NCBI GenBank assembly: GCA_037367355.1
Contig: CM074696.1
Location: 558,001 to 622,000, forward strand
DNA length: 64,000 nt
DNA from: Neoscytalidium dimidiatum
Lineage: Eukaryota > Ascomycota > Dothideomycetes > Botryosphaeriales > Botryosphaeriaceae
Direction: 5' to 3'
A program made the position numbers and the translations under genes. The notes under the pieces were generated by a model, which saw only the letters and a program-made list of their open reading frames with translations, had not been told where the DNA came from and made no database searches. Positions 33,376 through 45,931 of this stretch are shown in pieces. Position 1 is the stretch's first letter. The number at the start of each line of letters is the position of its first letter.

Positions 33376-34213
33376 AAAGGTGCTATAATATGTTGACAGC
33401 AACCTATAATTGCTTTCAGGAGAAGATAGTCAAGTTCTCCCTAGACAGGGCTGTTCAGAAAATCTTGCATTTCAGTACCTCTCTTTCCACCATGTTCATG
33501 GTTATCTGAAGCAACCGTGAAGATGAAACTGCCCACAATTCAATCGCCAATCTACATCTCCGTAGATGCTTCTTCGATGCACATCTTTACACTTTCTGTA
33601 CGGGTGCTAAATCAACACCCTCTGACCTCGTAATTTCTTACAACAGTCAATTGTAAGGGCGACCGGAGAAAGTGACATCATAGCATGCCTGTGCGTCTTC
33701 GGCGAATCTTGGCAATCGTGCTCGTACGACCACTTTAAACTGAAGCAAACTTGGTATTCGCCGTGGACTCTCCTTCGTTATTTGAGAGGCAAATTCATAT
33801 ATCTGGTTGGCTCCTATCATCGGACGGTGCGAGACATGTGAAAAAGCCGGGAGTGACGGGTCGTAGGGCTTAGCGTCGGGAATAAGCGAGGTCCAGAGCC
33901 GCGAGTGTTTACCAGCCAGCGTGCCAGCCTCTTCCAGGGTCATGCCAGCCACCCGCTCGTCCCAACCACCCAGCCTCCAAATATTCACGCGATGGCGGGC
34001 AAATCTCCTGGGCGACCTCGCACATTCCTCGACCCTTTTTCTTTGTCTTCATGCACGCAACCTTCATCATCTCCACATTTCTCGAGCACGCACAGGATCG
34101 ACCGTGCTAACGCTCTTTCTTCACGCTCTTTCCGCATCCTTACTCGATCTGCATCGTGAACACCCTCCACTGCCGAGTCAGAACCTTCGCATTGTTCATC
34201 ATCGCCTCCGAAC
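33376..34213. other. intergenic with one unassigned minus-strand frame
   Basis: Between HAD and the secreted protein gene. A minus-strand frame 33988-33647 (113 codons, start MNIWRLGGWDERVAG) has balanced composition and could be a small gene or relic, but no family is recognised. The last 200 bases before 34214 are C/T-rich promoter-like DNA. Confidence 0.35.
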
Positions 34214-34939
34214 ATGCGCGCCGCCATCCGGTTTGCTTGCTACGGCCTTCTTGCCGCTGGTCTCACATCAGCACTGCCTTTCGAGGCGATCGACGACCAG
34301 CACAACCGCGTCCGCGACCCTGCCAAGTCTCGCTCGTATGCTGTGGTCAACGTGGATGGCTCGTCCAATGCCAATGATGCGGGACATATCGATACTTCAA
34401 ACGAAGCCCAAGCGCTTGAGAAAAGAGCACCTATAAAATCGTATTCCGTCGTCAACGTAGACGGTGGACCTACTTCATCCCAGCAGCTATCCTCGGTCAC
34501 TCTCACGGAGACAGTTCCACCAACACCCACGACTGAGATTGTTGTCTCCACCAAACCGGCTGAGACGGTCGTCTACACACAAGACACTACCATAGTCATT
34601 ACCGAGACGCACTACCCAGCGCCGTCGGTGACTCAGACTGTGGTATACACAACCACCATTGTTGCATCGCCTTCAGGTCCGACTACCACGGAGACATCCT
34701 CAACCACGGACTCAGTTACCTCGACGACTACGATCGCACCGACCAGCACCGTAATTGCAGGCAACACGACATTCATCATGCCCAGCCTCACATCGTCTCC
34801 CGTGGTATCTGTGAGTTTGGTTACGCTGCCGCCTGTCACAGTCACCGCATCTCAAACCGACACGACTTCGTATTATGATAACGGCATGTGGCATACCTCT
34901 TACGCTATCAAAACGTGGCCTACCGTTACTGCGGCATGA
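34214..34939 (+). CDS. secreted Thr/Ser-rich protein with Kex2-flanked repeat
   Basis: Single exon, 241 residues. A clear signal peptide (MRAAIRFACYGLLAAGLTSA, cleavage after residue 20) is followed by a short pro-like region. Residues 41-49 read SYAVVNVDG and residues 76-84 read SYSVVNVDG. The second copy follows a dibasic Kex2-type site, EKR at 69-71, and the first follows KSR at 38-40. Residues 92-215 are Thr/Ser/Val-rich, typical of O-glycosylated fungal wall or surface proteins, and the end reads DNGMWHTSYAIKTWP. No catalytic domain and no clear GPI signal are present. The layout suggests proteolytic release of peptides, or simply a processed surface protein; this is inference. Confidence 0.7.
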   Translation: MRAAIRFACYGLLAAGLTSALPFEAIDDQHNRVRDPAKSRSYAVVNVDGSSNANDAGHIDTSNEAQALEKRAPIKSYSVVNVDGGPTSSQQLSSVTLTETVPPTPTTEIVVSTKPAETVVYTQDTTIVITETHYPAPSVTQTVVYTTTIVASPSGPTTTETSSTTDSVTSTTTIAPTSTVIAGNTTFIMPSLTSSPVVSVSLVTLPPVTVTASQTDTTSYYDNGMWHTSYAIKTWPTVTAA

Positions 34940-35601
34940 TTTGATGATTCTTCACTTTTATTCTAGACGCTGGCTCATCTAGAGGCCGCCAATACCGACG
35001 GCATTAATCTCTATTCCATGCGAACAAACAATGTCTTTCTGGATTCTTTTTTTTTTTTTTTTTTTGATTTTGGGGCCATTTCCCTTCTTCCTCTTCCTCT
35101 TAGATCTCCCAAGATTCTTCATTTCTCCAGACAATATTTGGTCCGTATCATTCGTAATTAATTCAGAAGAGATGAGCGATGTGGAATGATCATGGCAGCG
35201 AGAGGGCGGGGATTGCAATATCAGGGTTGATGAGGATATGAACTCCAATTCAGGAAGGTGTGGCGCAGCAGAAACAGCAGTCCGACAAGAGTGTAGTGCA
35301 TAAGGAAGGCGTTAAGCACAAGAAACAATTCCTGCATTCATGAGTACATACTGTAGAGTAGAGAAGTTACAGATACATTTACACAAATATGCAGTCCATG
35401 CGCATGCGAAACCGTGTGATGTCGGGGCCGCCGGTGATGGGCGACCTCGGGCGGCGAGCCGCAACAGCCCCCCAGCACCAGCCACAGCAGCCAGGCTTCG
35501 AGGGGACGACGTCGCCAACCGACCGGCATCATCAGCACCAGCGCCGACACCCACGACAACATCCTCCCGTCACACGCTACCATCCCACCTCAACCGCAGC
35601 A
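34940..35601. other. intergenic and VPS35 5' region
   Basis: Holds a 19-base T run (35047-35065) after the secreted-protein gene and the promoter/leader of VPS35. An in-frame ATG at 35389 would extend VPS35 by 71 Gln/His/Pro-rich residues; this is judged to be leader sequence. Confidence 0.4.
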
Positions 35602-38511
35602 ATGGCGTCGCCTCCGCCCGTGGAAGATCAGTCGCGCCTGCTGGAGGATGCCTTGGGCGTGGTGCGCCAGCAAACGATGCTCATGCGGCGGTGCCTAGAG
35701 ACTCCGGGGAAGCTCATGGACGCGCTCAAGTGCTGGTAACGAGCCCCTCCCACCAGCCGCACCCTTCGCCGTAGCTGCATACTGACCGCACGTACCTGCA
35801 GCTCAACCCTCGTCTCCGAGCTGCGCACGAGCAGCCTCGGTCCCAAGCAGTACTACGAGCTGTACATGGCCGTCTTCGATGCGCTGCGCTATCTCTCCGT
35901 CTATCTGCGCGACAACCACCCCGTCAACCACCTCGCCGACTTGTATGAGCTCGTTCAATATGCTGGCAACATCGTTCCACGTCTATACCTCATGATTACC
36001 GTTGGAACAGTGTATATGGCTATTGAAGACGCGCCCGTCAAGGAGATCATGAAGGACATGATGGAAATGAGCCGCGGCGTGCAGCACCCTGTCCGTGGTT
36101 TATTCCTGCGCTACTACCTCTCCGGCCAGGCTCGTGACCACCTTCCCTCTGGCGATAGCGATGGTCCCGAGGGAAATTTGCAAGACTCCATCAGCTTTAT
36201 TTTGACAAACTTTGTCGAGATGAACAAGCTTTGGGTGCGGCTGCAACACCAAGGTCACTCGCGGGAGCGGGAACAAAGGACCAAGGAAAGACAAGAGCTG
36301 CAATTGCTAGTGGGAAGCAACCTAGTCCGCCTGAGCCAGTTGGTGGACTTGGAGAATTACAAGAAAATCCTGGGCCCGCTTCTGGAGCAAGTCGTACAGT
36401 GCCGGGACGTCCTTGCACAGGAGTATTTGCTTGACGGTGAGTTTGGAGCTACCACAAGCAACTGATTCTCACTGCTAACAGACCAGAAGTTATTATTCAG
36501 GTGTTTCCGGACGAGTTCCACCTTTACACTCTCGACCAATTCCTATCAGCCACCGCCCGTCTGAATCCTCACGTCAATGTCAAGGCAATTGTCATCAGCT
36601 TGATGGACAGGTTATCAGCCTACGCAGCCCGAGAAGCCGATGCCGAAACTCCGGAGCAGCGGAAACAAAACGAGGAGGAAGCCTGTGCAAAACTTCTCGA
36701 GCAGCTGCGGATATCCAAGGAGGCGAAGGCCGCAGAACCGCCAAGGGTTCAGAATGGCGAAAACGGCGATGCAGAGCATGAGGATGGCGAGGGTACATCC
36801 ATTGCACCCTCTGAATCGGAATCGACAACAGTTGCTCCCTCAGAAGCAACAGCCGAGACCGAAACTACGGCTGTAGATGGCGAGGTCAAAAAGCATCGCG
36901 GCATTCCTGAGAATGTCAAGCTGTTTGAAATTTTTTACGAGCAGGTCGCTGCTTTGGTCAAGATGGCGCGTCTACCCATCCAGGACACCATTGCCCTGCT
37001 TGTTTCCCTTACAAACCTTGCATTGTGGGCATCCCTCCCTCGCTGACCCTTGAGCTTGCTAACTCCGAACAGGAGCATTTATCCAGATCGCCTGGACTAT
37101 GTCGACCGTGTCTTGGCGTTTGCTAACGAGAGAGTTGCACAATACGCAAATAGTGCTGACCTCCACTCTCAAGCTTCTCAGTCTAACATTCTCAACCTTC
37201 TTCTTGCGCCTCTCAAAGCGTACCTTTCCCTGTTTACTGCACTCGCCCTCCCTAACTTTGTACCACTTCTGCACTCACAGCCATATCCAACGAGAAGAGC
37301 CGTTGCCGGTGAAGTTGCTCGGAGTCTGCTGAGAAATCAGACTAAAATTTCCTCTGTAGAAAACTTGGAGTCGGTGTTGGAGATCCTGAAGGTCCTCATT
37401 AAGGAAGGTGCACAACAACCAACCGGCTACCCTGGCGGACCACTGCAGCGGAAGGGCATGGAGACGGATGAAACCATTGAAGAGCAGGGATGGCTCGCAC
37501 GGATAGTACACCTCATCCAAGGCCCCGACAACGATACCCAATTCAAGCTCCTCCAAGCAGCCCGCAAGGCCTTCAGCGATGGCAATGAGCGTGTCAAGTA
37601 CACCACCCCCGCACTCATCACATCGTCCCTCAAACTCGCAAGAAAGTTCAAGACACGCGAGCACTTCGACGACAACTGGAACTCGCAATCCTCTGCATTG
37701 TATAAGTTCGCACACTCCCTCCTTAGTACTCTGTACGCCCGCGTCGCTGGTGCAGCAGATCTCTCGCTCCGCCTCTTCGTCGCCTGCGGTCAGGTTGCCG
37801 ATCAGACCGGCCACGAGGAGATCGCATACGAGTTTTTCGCGCAAGCTTTCACCATATACGAGGAGGCTATCAGCGACAGCCGTGCACAGTTCCAGGCCGT
37901 TTGCATCATCGCGGGCGGCTTGCACACAACGCGGAATTTCAGCAGGGACAACTACGACACACTCATCACCAAGTGCGCCCTGCATGGAAGCAAGCTGCTC
38001 AAGAAGCCCGACCAGTGTCGCGCTGTATACTTGGCTAGTCATCTGTGGTGGGCTACTGAGATCAGGGCACGGGGAGAGGAGGATCCCAAGGATGTGAGTG
38101 ACCCTATTGACTGCACGTGGGGAAGCACGCTGACAAATCGCAGCTCTACCGTGACGGCAAGCGCGTGCTCGAGTGCCTGCAGCGTGCGCTGAGAGTTGCA
38201 GACGCCTGCATGGATGCGGCGGTTAGTGTGGAGCTCTTTGTTGAGATCCTGAACCGCTACGTCTATTACTTTGACCAGGAGAACGAGGCTGTAAGTGTAA
38301 CCCCGTCTCTATAGCGCCTTGTGGGGTCGTTATTGACTTGGTACTGCAGGTCACGACTAAGTACCTGAACGGCCTCATCGAGCTCATTCACTCGAACCTC
38401 AACACGAACGAGAACACGTCAAGCTTGGAGAACCCACGCAAGCATTTCCAGCGCACGCTGGATTATATCGCCTCGAGAGAATACGAAGGGGTTGTTACGC
38501 AGCCGAAGTAA
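35602..38511 (+). CDS. VPS35: retromer subunit Vps35
   Basis: Six exons (35602-35735, 35802-36436, 36487-37024, 37073-38093, 38144-38290 and 38350-38511) give 878 residues, normal for fungal Vps35; introns are 48-66 nt and phase-consistent. The start [20 protein letters not shown] leads into a helical solenoid. [14 protein letters not shown] contains the PRLYLM motif that binds Vps26, and [20 protein letters not shown] is another signature. A low-complexity acidic insert (about residues 285-345, [13 protein letters not shown]) interrupts the solenoid, as in other filamentous fungi. The C-terminal half carries [20 protein letters not shown] and [13 protein letters not shown], the region that binds Vps29. 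The complex recycles cargo such as Vps10 from endosomes to the Golgi. Intron 2 must use the second AG (after ACCAG, 36486) to keep frame. Confidence 0.95.
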
Positions 38512-40325
38512 AGTTGATGAGTTAAAGTAAGGAGCGGTCTCCGTAGCGAGCTTCTTTGGCCTGCAATGAATGGGGAGTAGTCGAAAGAGTCGTGTAGAAA
38601 GGAAGGAGCTGGCCGGGATGACGTTATGTGAGTTCATTATAACTCGGAAGGGCAGGGTTTGGGAGCCAACAGAGCTTTTATCCGCAATCGACTACATGTA
38701 CGAAGACGGTATCGGGGGTAAGGATGATGAAATGGATTGGGGACGTGTAGGATGTGTCATCGGGTGTGATGGAGGGGAAAGTGTCTGACGCGAGTTTGGC
38801 ACTGGGTGATTCATACAAACACAGAGACACTTGTTTAATGCTCCGGAGAATAGTACCCACAGAGTTTTGTGCTTTCTTTCTGCTTGAGCTTCACCGTTGT
38901 CGTGACTGGTTTGATGGGTGATGCGGCTGTAAGGGTTGCACGTCCTCTGCGATATGAGACTGGACAGCAGGGTCTTCCTACCGTTCGCCGCGCACGAGGC
39001 TTTCAGGTATGCTCACCCTAAATGCCAGGGCTTGCGAAGGGATATACGATCCACGCGGCTATTGTAGTTTCTTTTCTTCAACCGCTACCCAGTACCTGGC
39101 TTCGCGTCGAGTCGTTCGAAGGTCCCTTGGAGACTGCGGCTGGTGGCTACCTGAATAAAGTGCCGGGACCGACATTGGAGGAGTTAGCGTGCTTTTTCCC
39201 GCATTTGGGAAAATGAGATTGAAGAAAAAATTTCCGTCAAATGGTGGTGGGCCCCTTCAAGGCCATTCAAGACCGCGTCATAGAGGCCTATGGAATTCTC
39301 AGATGGACTTTCTGAGACGTCAACGCTCCGGGAGCATGAGGACTTCGTGGCGCTGAATACGTTGACAACATGGTGATGATCCTCATTGATCTGTCAGATT
39401 GTTGAGTTGTGACAACTTGATCACAACTCGTGCTTAATCGAGGACAAGGAACAAACCTAGCAAGTGGAGCACAGTGTCCCGAGCTGAAAACAGACAATGC
39501 TGGCACATTGCAGGTACCGCTGCTGCGGATGCTGTTCCGGTCCAAAGAAGGAAAGGCTGGGAACTTCATATGATGCATAGACGATGTTGGGATTTTGGGG
39601 TTACGACCTGGCGGTGACAGGTGTTTACACCCCGCCGCCGGGAAGAGAGAGAGGGAAAAGGAGGAGGAGGTTGACATGTGCGGAAAAAGTGGCACGAAGC
39701 GAATAGCTGACGAGGGATCTTGGCCGTAAATGCATGCATATTGGCCCTGAGGGCCCCTCAGTAAAGCTCAGACAGTGTACAGGTTATTAAAATAGCTATA
39801 CTACAGGTGGTTCGAATATTGATGAATCTAAGTATGCTATCGGAGAAGATTCGATTACGACGTTAAGTGATCATGTTCCTCACCAATCACCTGTGTGCTG
39901 AATTAGTCGGTAAATATAGCATTGCCACAGAAATTCTAGAACTCTCCTAGTGATTAATACTGGCGCGGTATGCTGAGGGGTCAAATACTTTATTGCATGT
40001 ATTATTAGGCATTCTCGTTGAAGTTGCGGGTAATTCACTGCATTGCTGCACCGATATCCATAGCCAATCTGCGATGTGCCTAACGAATGAACTCCAAGCA
40101 AATTTCACGATCACAGGATACCCAAAATCATCATGAATCCCTCATGGTAGATGCTTGTTCCGGTTGATCCAAGCTTCCAGCCTCGAGCACCCTCAAACTC
40201 TCACCCCGCGATGCCGTGGGTTTCTCAGATCTGCCCCGCAACAATCGCTCACATCCCATCAGCCCCGCGTAAGTATGGTACTTTTACCTTCCCAGCGCTT
40301 TCTCGAACCTCACGTATCTCGCTCA
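38512..40325. other. intergenic, no gene seen
   Basis: VPS35 terminator side, then sequence with short frames only. Composition becomes AT-rich from about 39760. Confidence 0.45.
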
Positions 40326-42150
40326 CTAACCCTTCTCCCCACCTGCCTTACCCCCTTTCCATCCAAGCTCGAACGACTTTAACCACGTTTGATATATATT
40401 AGGTATCATCGCTGCCATCCACAAAAACCCGAGCAATGCAGCGCTGAAGCATAGCAGCACGCCTGCGATAAACAGTGCCTTTGGAGTCGCACAGAAGCCA
40501 TGGGCGGGCGTGCTATGAGCACTATGAAGGCGAGAAGGCATGCGAAGCCAGGAGTATCAACGAGCGGACCCACAATCATGAATGAGACGATGCCTTGGAG
40601 GGATGGCCCTCGGTTCAGGCGTCGGGGAAGGGGAGCTGTCGGGAGTTTACTGACAGGGTAGGTCAGATGAGACTTGAAGCATGAGATGAGCGTACATGAA
40701 CCCACCGTATGAAACATTAATGGAACTTTTGACTGATAATGGGGATAGAGTGTGGATGATTTGTGAAGGGTTATCGGGCGTACTGTCAGCCTCGATGACG
40801 CGTCGAGTTCCCAATGGACAGCAGTATACAAGACACAGCTCTCGGCAGATGATTGCCCCGTCACTGTTGTTCTTTGAGAAGTGATGCAGTGAAAAAGAGC
40901 GCCTCGAACGACTACTGATGGTGAGGAAGCTAAAGTGGATTGCAGTGTCCGCTCCATGCTCAGGACAATCTCGCTCCCACTCTCAGTTGGTTCGAAGTCT
41001 TCTTCCACCTTCTCGCTGTCTTGCCGGAAAAGCGTTAGCTCAGAAAGACTTCCGGAGCGCGGATTGAATATCCTGTTGGGAACTCGTTCCCCGCGGAAAC
41101 ATCCATCTAATAAAAGGGGTTCTGCCGCCTCAGCCTCTTCAGCCATACCAGCTGTACTCATGTCCAACCGCAACCTGTCTTCCTTTACCTCCATCACCGG
41201 CATAGAAGTCAAAGCACTCTTACTCGGCTCAGCCGAAACCCAACCATCCCTTCCGCCCCTATCCCACCTCTTTCCCCTCGAGTTGCAGGAAAAGCGCCAC
41301 AGGCAGCGTCTTGAAACTCAACACCATCGCCCAGCATTCTCTCCTCCCTCCTTTCCGACTCCATCGCCGCATCGGCGTTAAAATCCAGCAAACTTGCTAC
41401 AATAACGTGCAGGTCTTCAGGTACCGTCGTTGCGCGGTGCGCCAACCCATTCCACATATCCACCAGCTGCTTGACACGCCTGCTTGCGCCCAAGTCCACC
41501 GTGTAGTGATCCCTCGTATCAGGGCACATACCATCGCGACTGCCATCTATAGCAGTCGGCAGCGTATTCGCCTTCCCCTTTGCGTTGCTGCCGCCGAGGC
41601 TAGTGCGCCATGAGCACGCGGGCGGATCGCGCCGGTAGCTGCTCTTCCAGTCCTGATGCAATGCATCCCAGAAGCCGGTTTACAGAGCCTGACACACACT
41701 CTTTTCCTCTGGAGGGAACGGTATCGGAGGAGAAGCTATGGCCGCGCTGGGCCGATCATAGTGCGGCCCGTCCAAACACCACGTATGGATGGGATCGACC
41801 GCCGTGTCGGAGAACTGGAAACTCGTCATTGAGCAGTCGCAACTCTTTTTGGTATGTTTTGTACGGTAGTGTCGCATGTCGACGTTGTTTGCCACGCACC
41901 GGGGTCGATCTATGCATGCAGCATCGTTCGTAGCTCGGTACCCGGTTAGGTCCAGCACGCTCAAGTAGTCGAGCACATTGTCACTATAAGATTCCTTCAG
42001 CTGCTTAATCTGATGACTGAGCCATCCTCTGACATGAAAATTTGACACCCGGGGGAGTGCGAACCCGATCCTGTCTTTGCTGGCTGGAGTATTTGTGTCA
42101 CAATAGCTCTTATGCTTGTCTTGAGTTCCATTTGCCATTTGACGAGACAT
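40326..42150 (-). pseudogene. decayed HET-like membrane protein gene
   Basis: Minus-strand segments match a fungal HET-type family with a C-terminal membrane region. At 42150-41680, RGWLSHQIKQLKESYSDNVL, then a Cys pattern RPRCVANNVDMRHYRTKHTK followed by SCDC, matches the usual W..EI.L, C.A.N and Y.TRHT..CxC layout. At 41661-41340 come QLVDMWNGLAHRATTVPEDL and HVIVASLLDF, the conserved LWN.LA.R.TT..EDLHVI block. The frame then shifts at a GGGC (about 41330) to AMVLSFKTLPVALFLQL, and again at GAGGGGAAAG (about 41281) to GWVSAEPSKSALTSMPVMEV. After 41000 a long hydrophilic stretch leads to hydrophobic segments in two frames (FACLLAFIVLIARPP; ALFIAGVLLCFSAALLGFLW). The several hundred residues between the first two blocks are missing. 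An internal deletion plus frameshifts make this a pseudogene. The family call is from memory. Confidence 0.6.
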
Positions 42151-42607
42151 TTGTTGGTTGTCTGTCCAGAACTTTGGAAGTTGGAATTTTTATGGAAGTA
42201 GAATAAAGTAGCCCAGTCTTGTGCGTTGCTGCGCTCTAAATTTAGAAGTCGATGGGGGCTAATTTGGCGGGATTCGATATAGACTACGAGATTGGTCTCA
42301 TAGTACTGTGACGGCCAAGCAGAAATCGCATGGGGAGTAGATTACACTTACCTGGACATGATTCTTTTGAAAGTATTTAGATTATTCATGCCCGGACGAC
42401 TCCGACTGTTCATCTCCGTACGCTTATCTTTCTTGACTTTTGCAGTACTTTGACCATGACCTCGTTAGTAGAAACGAAGCTACCCACCTGTCTAACAGCC
42501 AAAATGTTGGGAATCTAATAAATATTATATTTAGTGTACGAGTTTTGGCACGAGATCATGTGAACATATAAATCAATGATCGACCACAAAGCAAGCGTAG
42601 AATGGAC

Positions 42608-44117
42608 TCAATGCTCCCGTCCTCCTTCAACGTCTCGAACGCTTCCAATCTCCACAAGTGGAACAAAGTCTTTGGTATCAACACTCTTCGGCTGGGAGTG
42701 TAAATCCGACGGATTCGAGCGCCCTGAACTGGCCGATTTTCCGGTCGACTTGTCTCGGAGCGTAGTGCTAAATACGGTAGGCCAAATTCTTTTCAGCAAT
42801 GCTTGAACGGCAGGCATGCAGGCGCACACAATGCCAACATCCATCTCGATCGTACTCCAGTATCCGAATGGTGCGCTCTCCCATGTGAAGTTCGTATTGT
42901 TCGAGAATTTGAAAAGCGTCTCGAGCCGGATGACACTGACGATGGTGACGCTGTTTCTGATTAGTCCTCTCTTCTACCTTTAAACATAGTCCGACGACTT
43001 ACAAGCCACCAACCAAGAACATGAGCAAGAGCTGGAACTTCTTCTTCCAGCCCATGACAAGCTTTGAGAGCTGTCGGAGAGGCAAAAGAAGAATTGTGAG
43101 GTCCAGAGCGATGTTGAAAGCTGCCGCGGCCCAGCCTTGCGCGTTGACGTTGTTGCAGGCGCCGTGGTATGAACCGTCCCAATGTAGCCATGCGGCTTTC
43201 ACCGGGTTGCATTGGAATATGGACACAAGCAAGAATGTGATCATATATGCGACGCAGAATCCCATAACACCATAGGCTATTTTTCGGAACGTCTTGTCGG
43301 GAAAGATACGAAGGTAAAAGAATAGGATAGATAACTTGGTCATGGATATGACAACAAGATAGAGAAGCTCGTCGATGAAATAGATCTGACGGGGGTTAGT
43401 GTCATTAGAATGGAGTGGGTGGACACTGGAAGTACCTTGAGGATGTAGGTGATACTGTCGAACGGAATAGTCCAGATGTCTCTACCGAGTCCATGTTTGG
43501 CAACTGAGAACATGTAAGTATTCGTCAATGGTGACGGAGATCCCAGGCATCTTACGCTCTGTGGATAGCGCAGAAAAACCGACGAGGCAAGCCTAGCATA
43601 TCAGTGAACGTCGGTATTAGGCGAACCGCATCAGCACTTACCATGGCCACGGTAATGGTATAATCATCCATGCCGAAGTTGATTCCAGCCAATGTGAATC
43701 TTGACACTATCCTTGTAATAAAGAAAAGTAAGGCAACGAAACCTCCACCCACTCCGAATCCATCGATGAGATTAGATACATCTCTGACAGGATAACCACA
43801 AGCGGTGTCGGAGACATTTTTTGTTGCTGGTCTTATTAGTACGACATGGTAACGGTGAGGAGCCTACAGGGGAATAACATACTCAACTGCTCTTTGATGG
43901 TACAGCTGCTCTGAACGCACACTGAGATGCTACTTATGAGATCTTTGTTCGTGCAGATGCAGGTTTCATTGGTGGGCGAGCACGTAGATTTTGCAATCGC
44001 TGCGACTGTGCACTTCAGTCCGCAAGCTGGAAGAAGAGCTGCAGAATCTGCCAGATCGGCCTGGACGAGCGCGCATAAGCAACTCGCCAAAGCGAGGAAT
44101 CCCCAAAGCAAGCGCAT
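42608..44117 (-). CDS. CFEM-domain Pth11-like GPCR
   Basis: Six exons (44117-43883, 43826-43642, 43592-43556, 43503-43436, 43385-43003 and 42956-42608) give 418 residues; five introns of 46-56 nt all keep phase. Signal peptide MRLLWGFLALASCLCALVQA. The CFEM domain (residues about 21-85) has the full eight cysteines in the order PAC, LKC, STC, ETC-I-C, SVC, SSC and TAC. Seven helices follow in the rhodopsin-domain pattern: GMDDYTITVAM after helix 2, HGLGRDIW, TKLSILFFYLRIFP, FQCNPVKAAWLHWDG, ALDLTILLLPL, and WSTIEMDVGIVCACMP in helix 7. The C-terminal tail is Ser/Lys-rich. Pth11-type receptors sense surface or host cues and feed G-protein/cAMP signalling in filamentous ascomycetes; the ligand here is unknown. 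The exon-2 acceptor is supported by a GTACTAATAAG branch point. Confidence 0.92.
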
Positions 44118-45931
44118 CTCGGAGACTTGGGCCAGCGGAAGTGCAGAGCTGCCGGAAGAGAGCTCAAATCTAGTCCGGAGGGTCCGATCACGGGAGACAT
44201 CTTTTAACACTTTCAGGAGGAAAGTGCCAATTCGTGTCCCAGGGATGGATTTGAGGCTGTTACAGGGACCCATCTCGGCCCAGTCGACGCGGCTGCTCCA
44301 TCATTTCCCCTTGGGTTTGTTGAAGATCGAAGGGCCGCACATAGTATTTACCTAATCAAGAGAGGCCTAAATAGGCCTAGTTCCACCCCTTTGTACATAG
44401 TCTCCTAGTAGTCGGCAAGCCCCTAAGAGGGTCAATCTATCATGGTTTTCAACAGGGTTCACGAAAGCAGGGACATGGCTCTCGGCGAAGTCAAGCTTTG
44501 ACGTTCCCTTGGATTGGGCCGATGGATTTCCGTAACAAAAGCAAAACGGCAAGAATCCAGAAACCTGGTTGATGCCTCAAACGTCGACTAAACTCGTTCG
44601 TGGGCATATTCAAGCACGGAGCATCTGGTCATAACTCCGCGGGGGGAAAATCTCTTGCTTAAAACTCGTCGGAAAATCTTTCCCCGCCTGCATGCTGTGT
44701 AGGTTTAGGCCTAAGGGGTCCATCGTGCCGCACTGCACCTGGAAATAATGGACAGTTATGGATAAGGAGAGGAGGATCCCCGGGAGGTGAATTTGGATGT
44801 GAGGGGCGCGGAATCGGCTTGGTCATGCCCATGTCCAAGCAGAGTCATGGTCATGGTCTGTGCAGGGCTTGCTCTGAGGGATCCGACGATCTGCATCTCT
44901 TATACAGACAAGCACTAAACTATCAATTGACTGTTGCCAAGAAACTAGCTCCCGAATCCTCGACAACGGGTTCAGAAAGAGCGGTGTCGCCGAACAGAAG
45001 GATGCATCCCTGCACATCCCCGACCCAACTCTCTGTGTGCCCGTGGGGGCCGCTCGCTTTCTGGAATCTGACGAGCACCGGATCCAAGCCATAAAATACG
45101 CAAGCCCCTCATGCGTCCACTTCCTCTCAGCAATATAATTACTGCTGCTTCCGAAATTTATGCAGATGCTGGGGCTTTCTGGTTGACAACTGCTTGAAGG
45201 ACTGGAGCAGCCTAAGGGAGAAATCCTCAAAAGAGCTGTGACGAGTCATTCGATGGAGCTCTGCAGAAGCAATGGACAGCTTTGGTAAAAGTCCCGCTCC
45301 GTGCCGCACTACCGTGTGCGGCACGGGCTGCGCCACAGATTGACATGTTTTACTTCGCTCCGCTATCTCTACGCGAAGGCCTTGACTACAGATCAGCAAA
45401 GCATACGAGTAAGTGGGCAGCATGAGGAAAATGTTCTCTTGTTTGTCGCCATCAATAAGGGCAGCAAAATAGTTCCCCAAGACCCGGTTTTTGAGTGATG
45501 ATTTTGCACCACTGGTTTCGAGTATCAATATTCCAACAGCATCAGCAGAAAAGCTGAGGCCCCATAGGTCTCATTGCAACAGGAGACATGTTGAAGGATC
45601 CACGGACATTGCTGGAAACACCGTGGTCAACGCTTTACCTTGTAAGGCTGAACTCCCTGTCTCTTCAATTTCGAAGCTACCAAGCGACCAAAGCACGGCT
45701 CCAGTTTGGTTCATTACGAATATCCGAAGTAGATCGTTGCAGGATCTGGACGTCGCATTGGGATTGCGGAAGCTCTTCCCTACATCCGAACCTGTAGGTG
45801 CATGTGATGAGGTCTTCCTATTTCTTGGTCTTGTCCGCACAGTCTCGACTGCCTCAGGGCTCTGCCTCATTGTCTATCGTTTATGTCACTCGTTCGCTTC
45901 TAAGGGCGTGCTCATCGTCGTATAATTCGTA
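44118..45931. other. intergenic with unassigned minus-strand open stretch
   Basis: Upstream regions of the CFEM receptor and the GMC gene. On the minus strand 45870-45139 reads open with a single TGA at about 45570 and fairly balanced composition (for example LRIFVMNQTGAVLWSLGSFE, ENIFLMLPTYSYALLICSQG). It could be a decayed gene, but no family is recognised. Confidence 0.35.

Noticed and set aside
38570..38788. 72-codon frame after VPS35
   Set aside because: Short, no motif; lies in the probable 3' UTR of VPS35.
45139..45870. Possible minus-strand gene interrupted by one TGA
   Set aside because: Reads open on both sides of the stop, but no family could be named and no flanking exons were found; left as unassigned.
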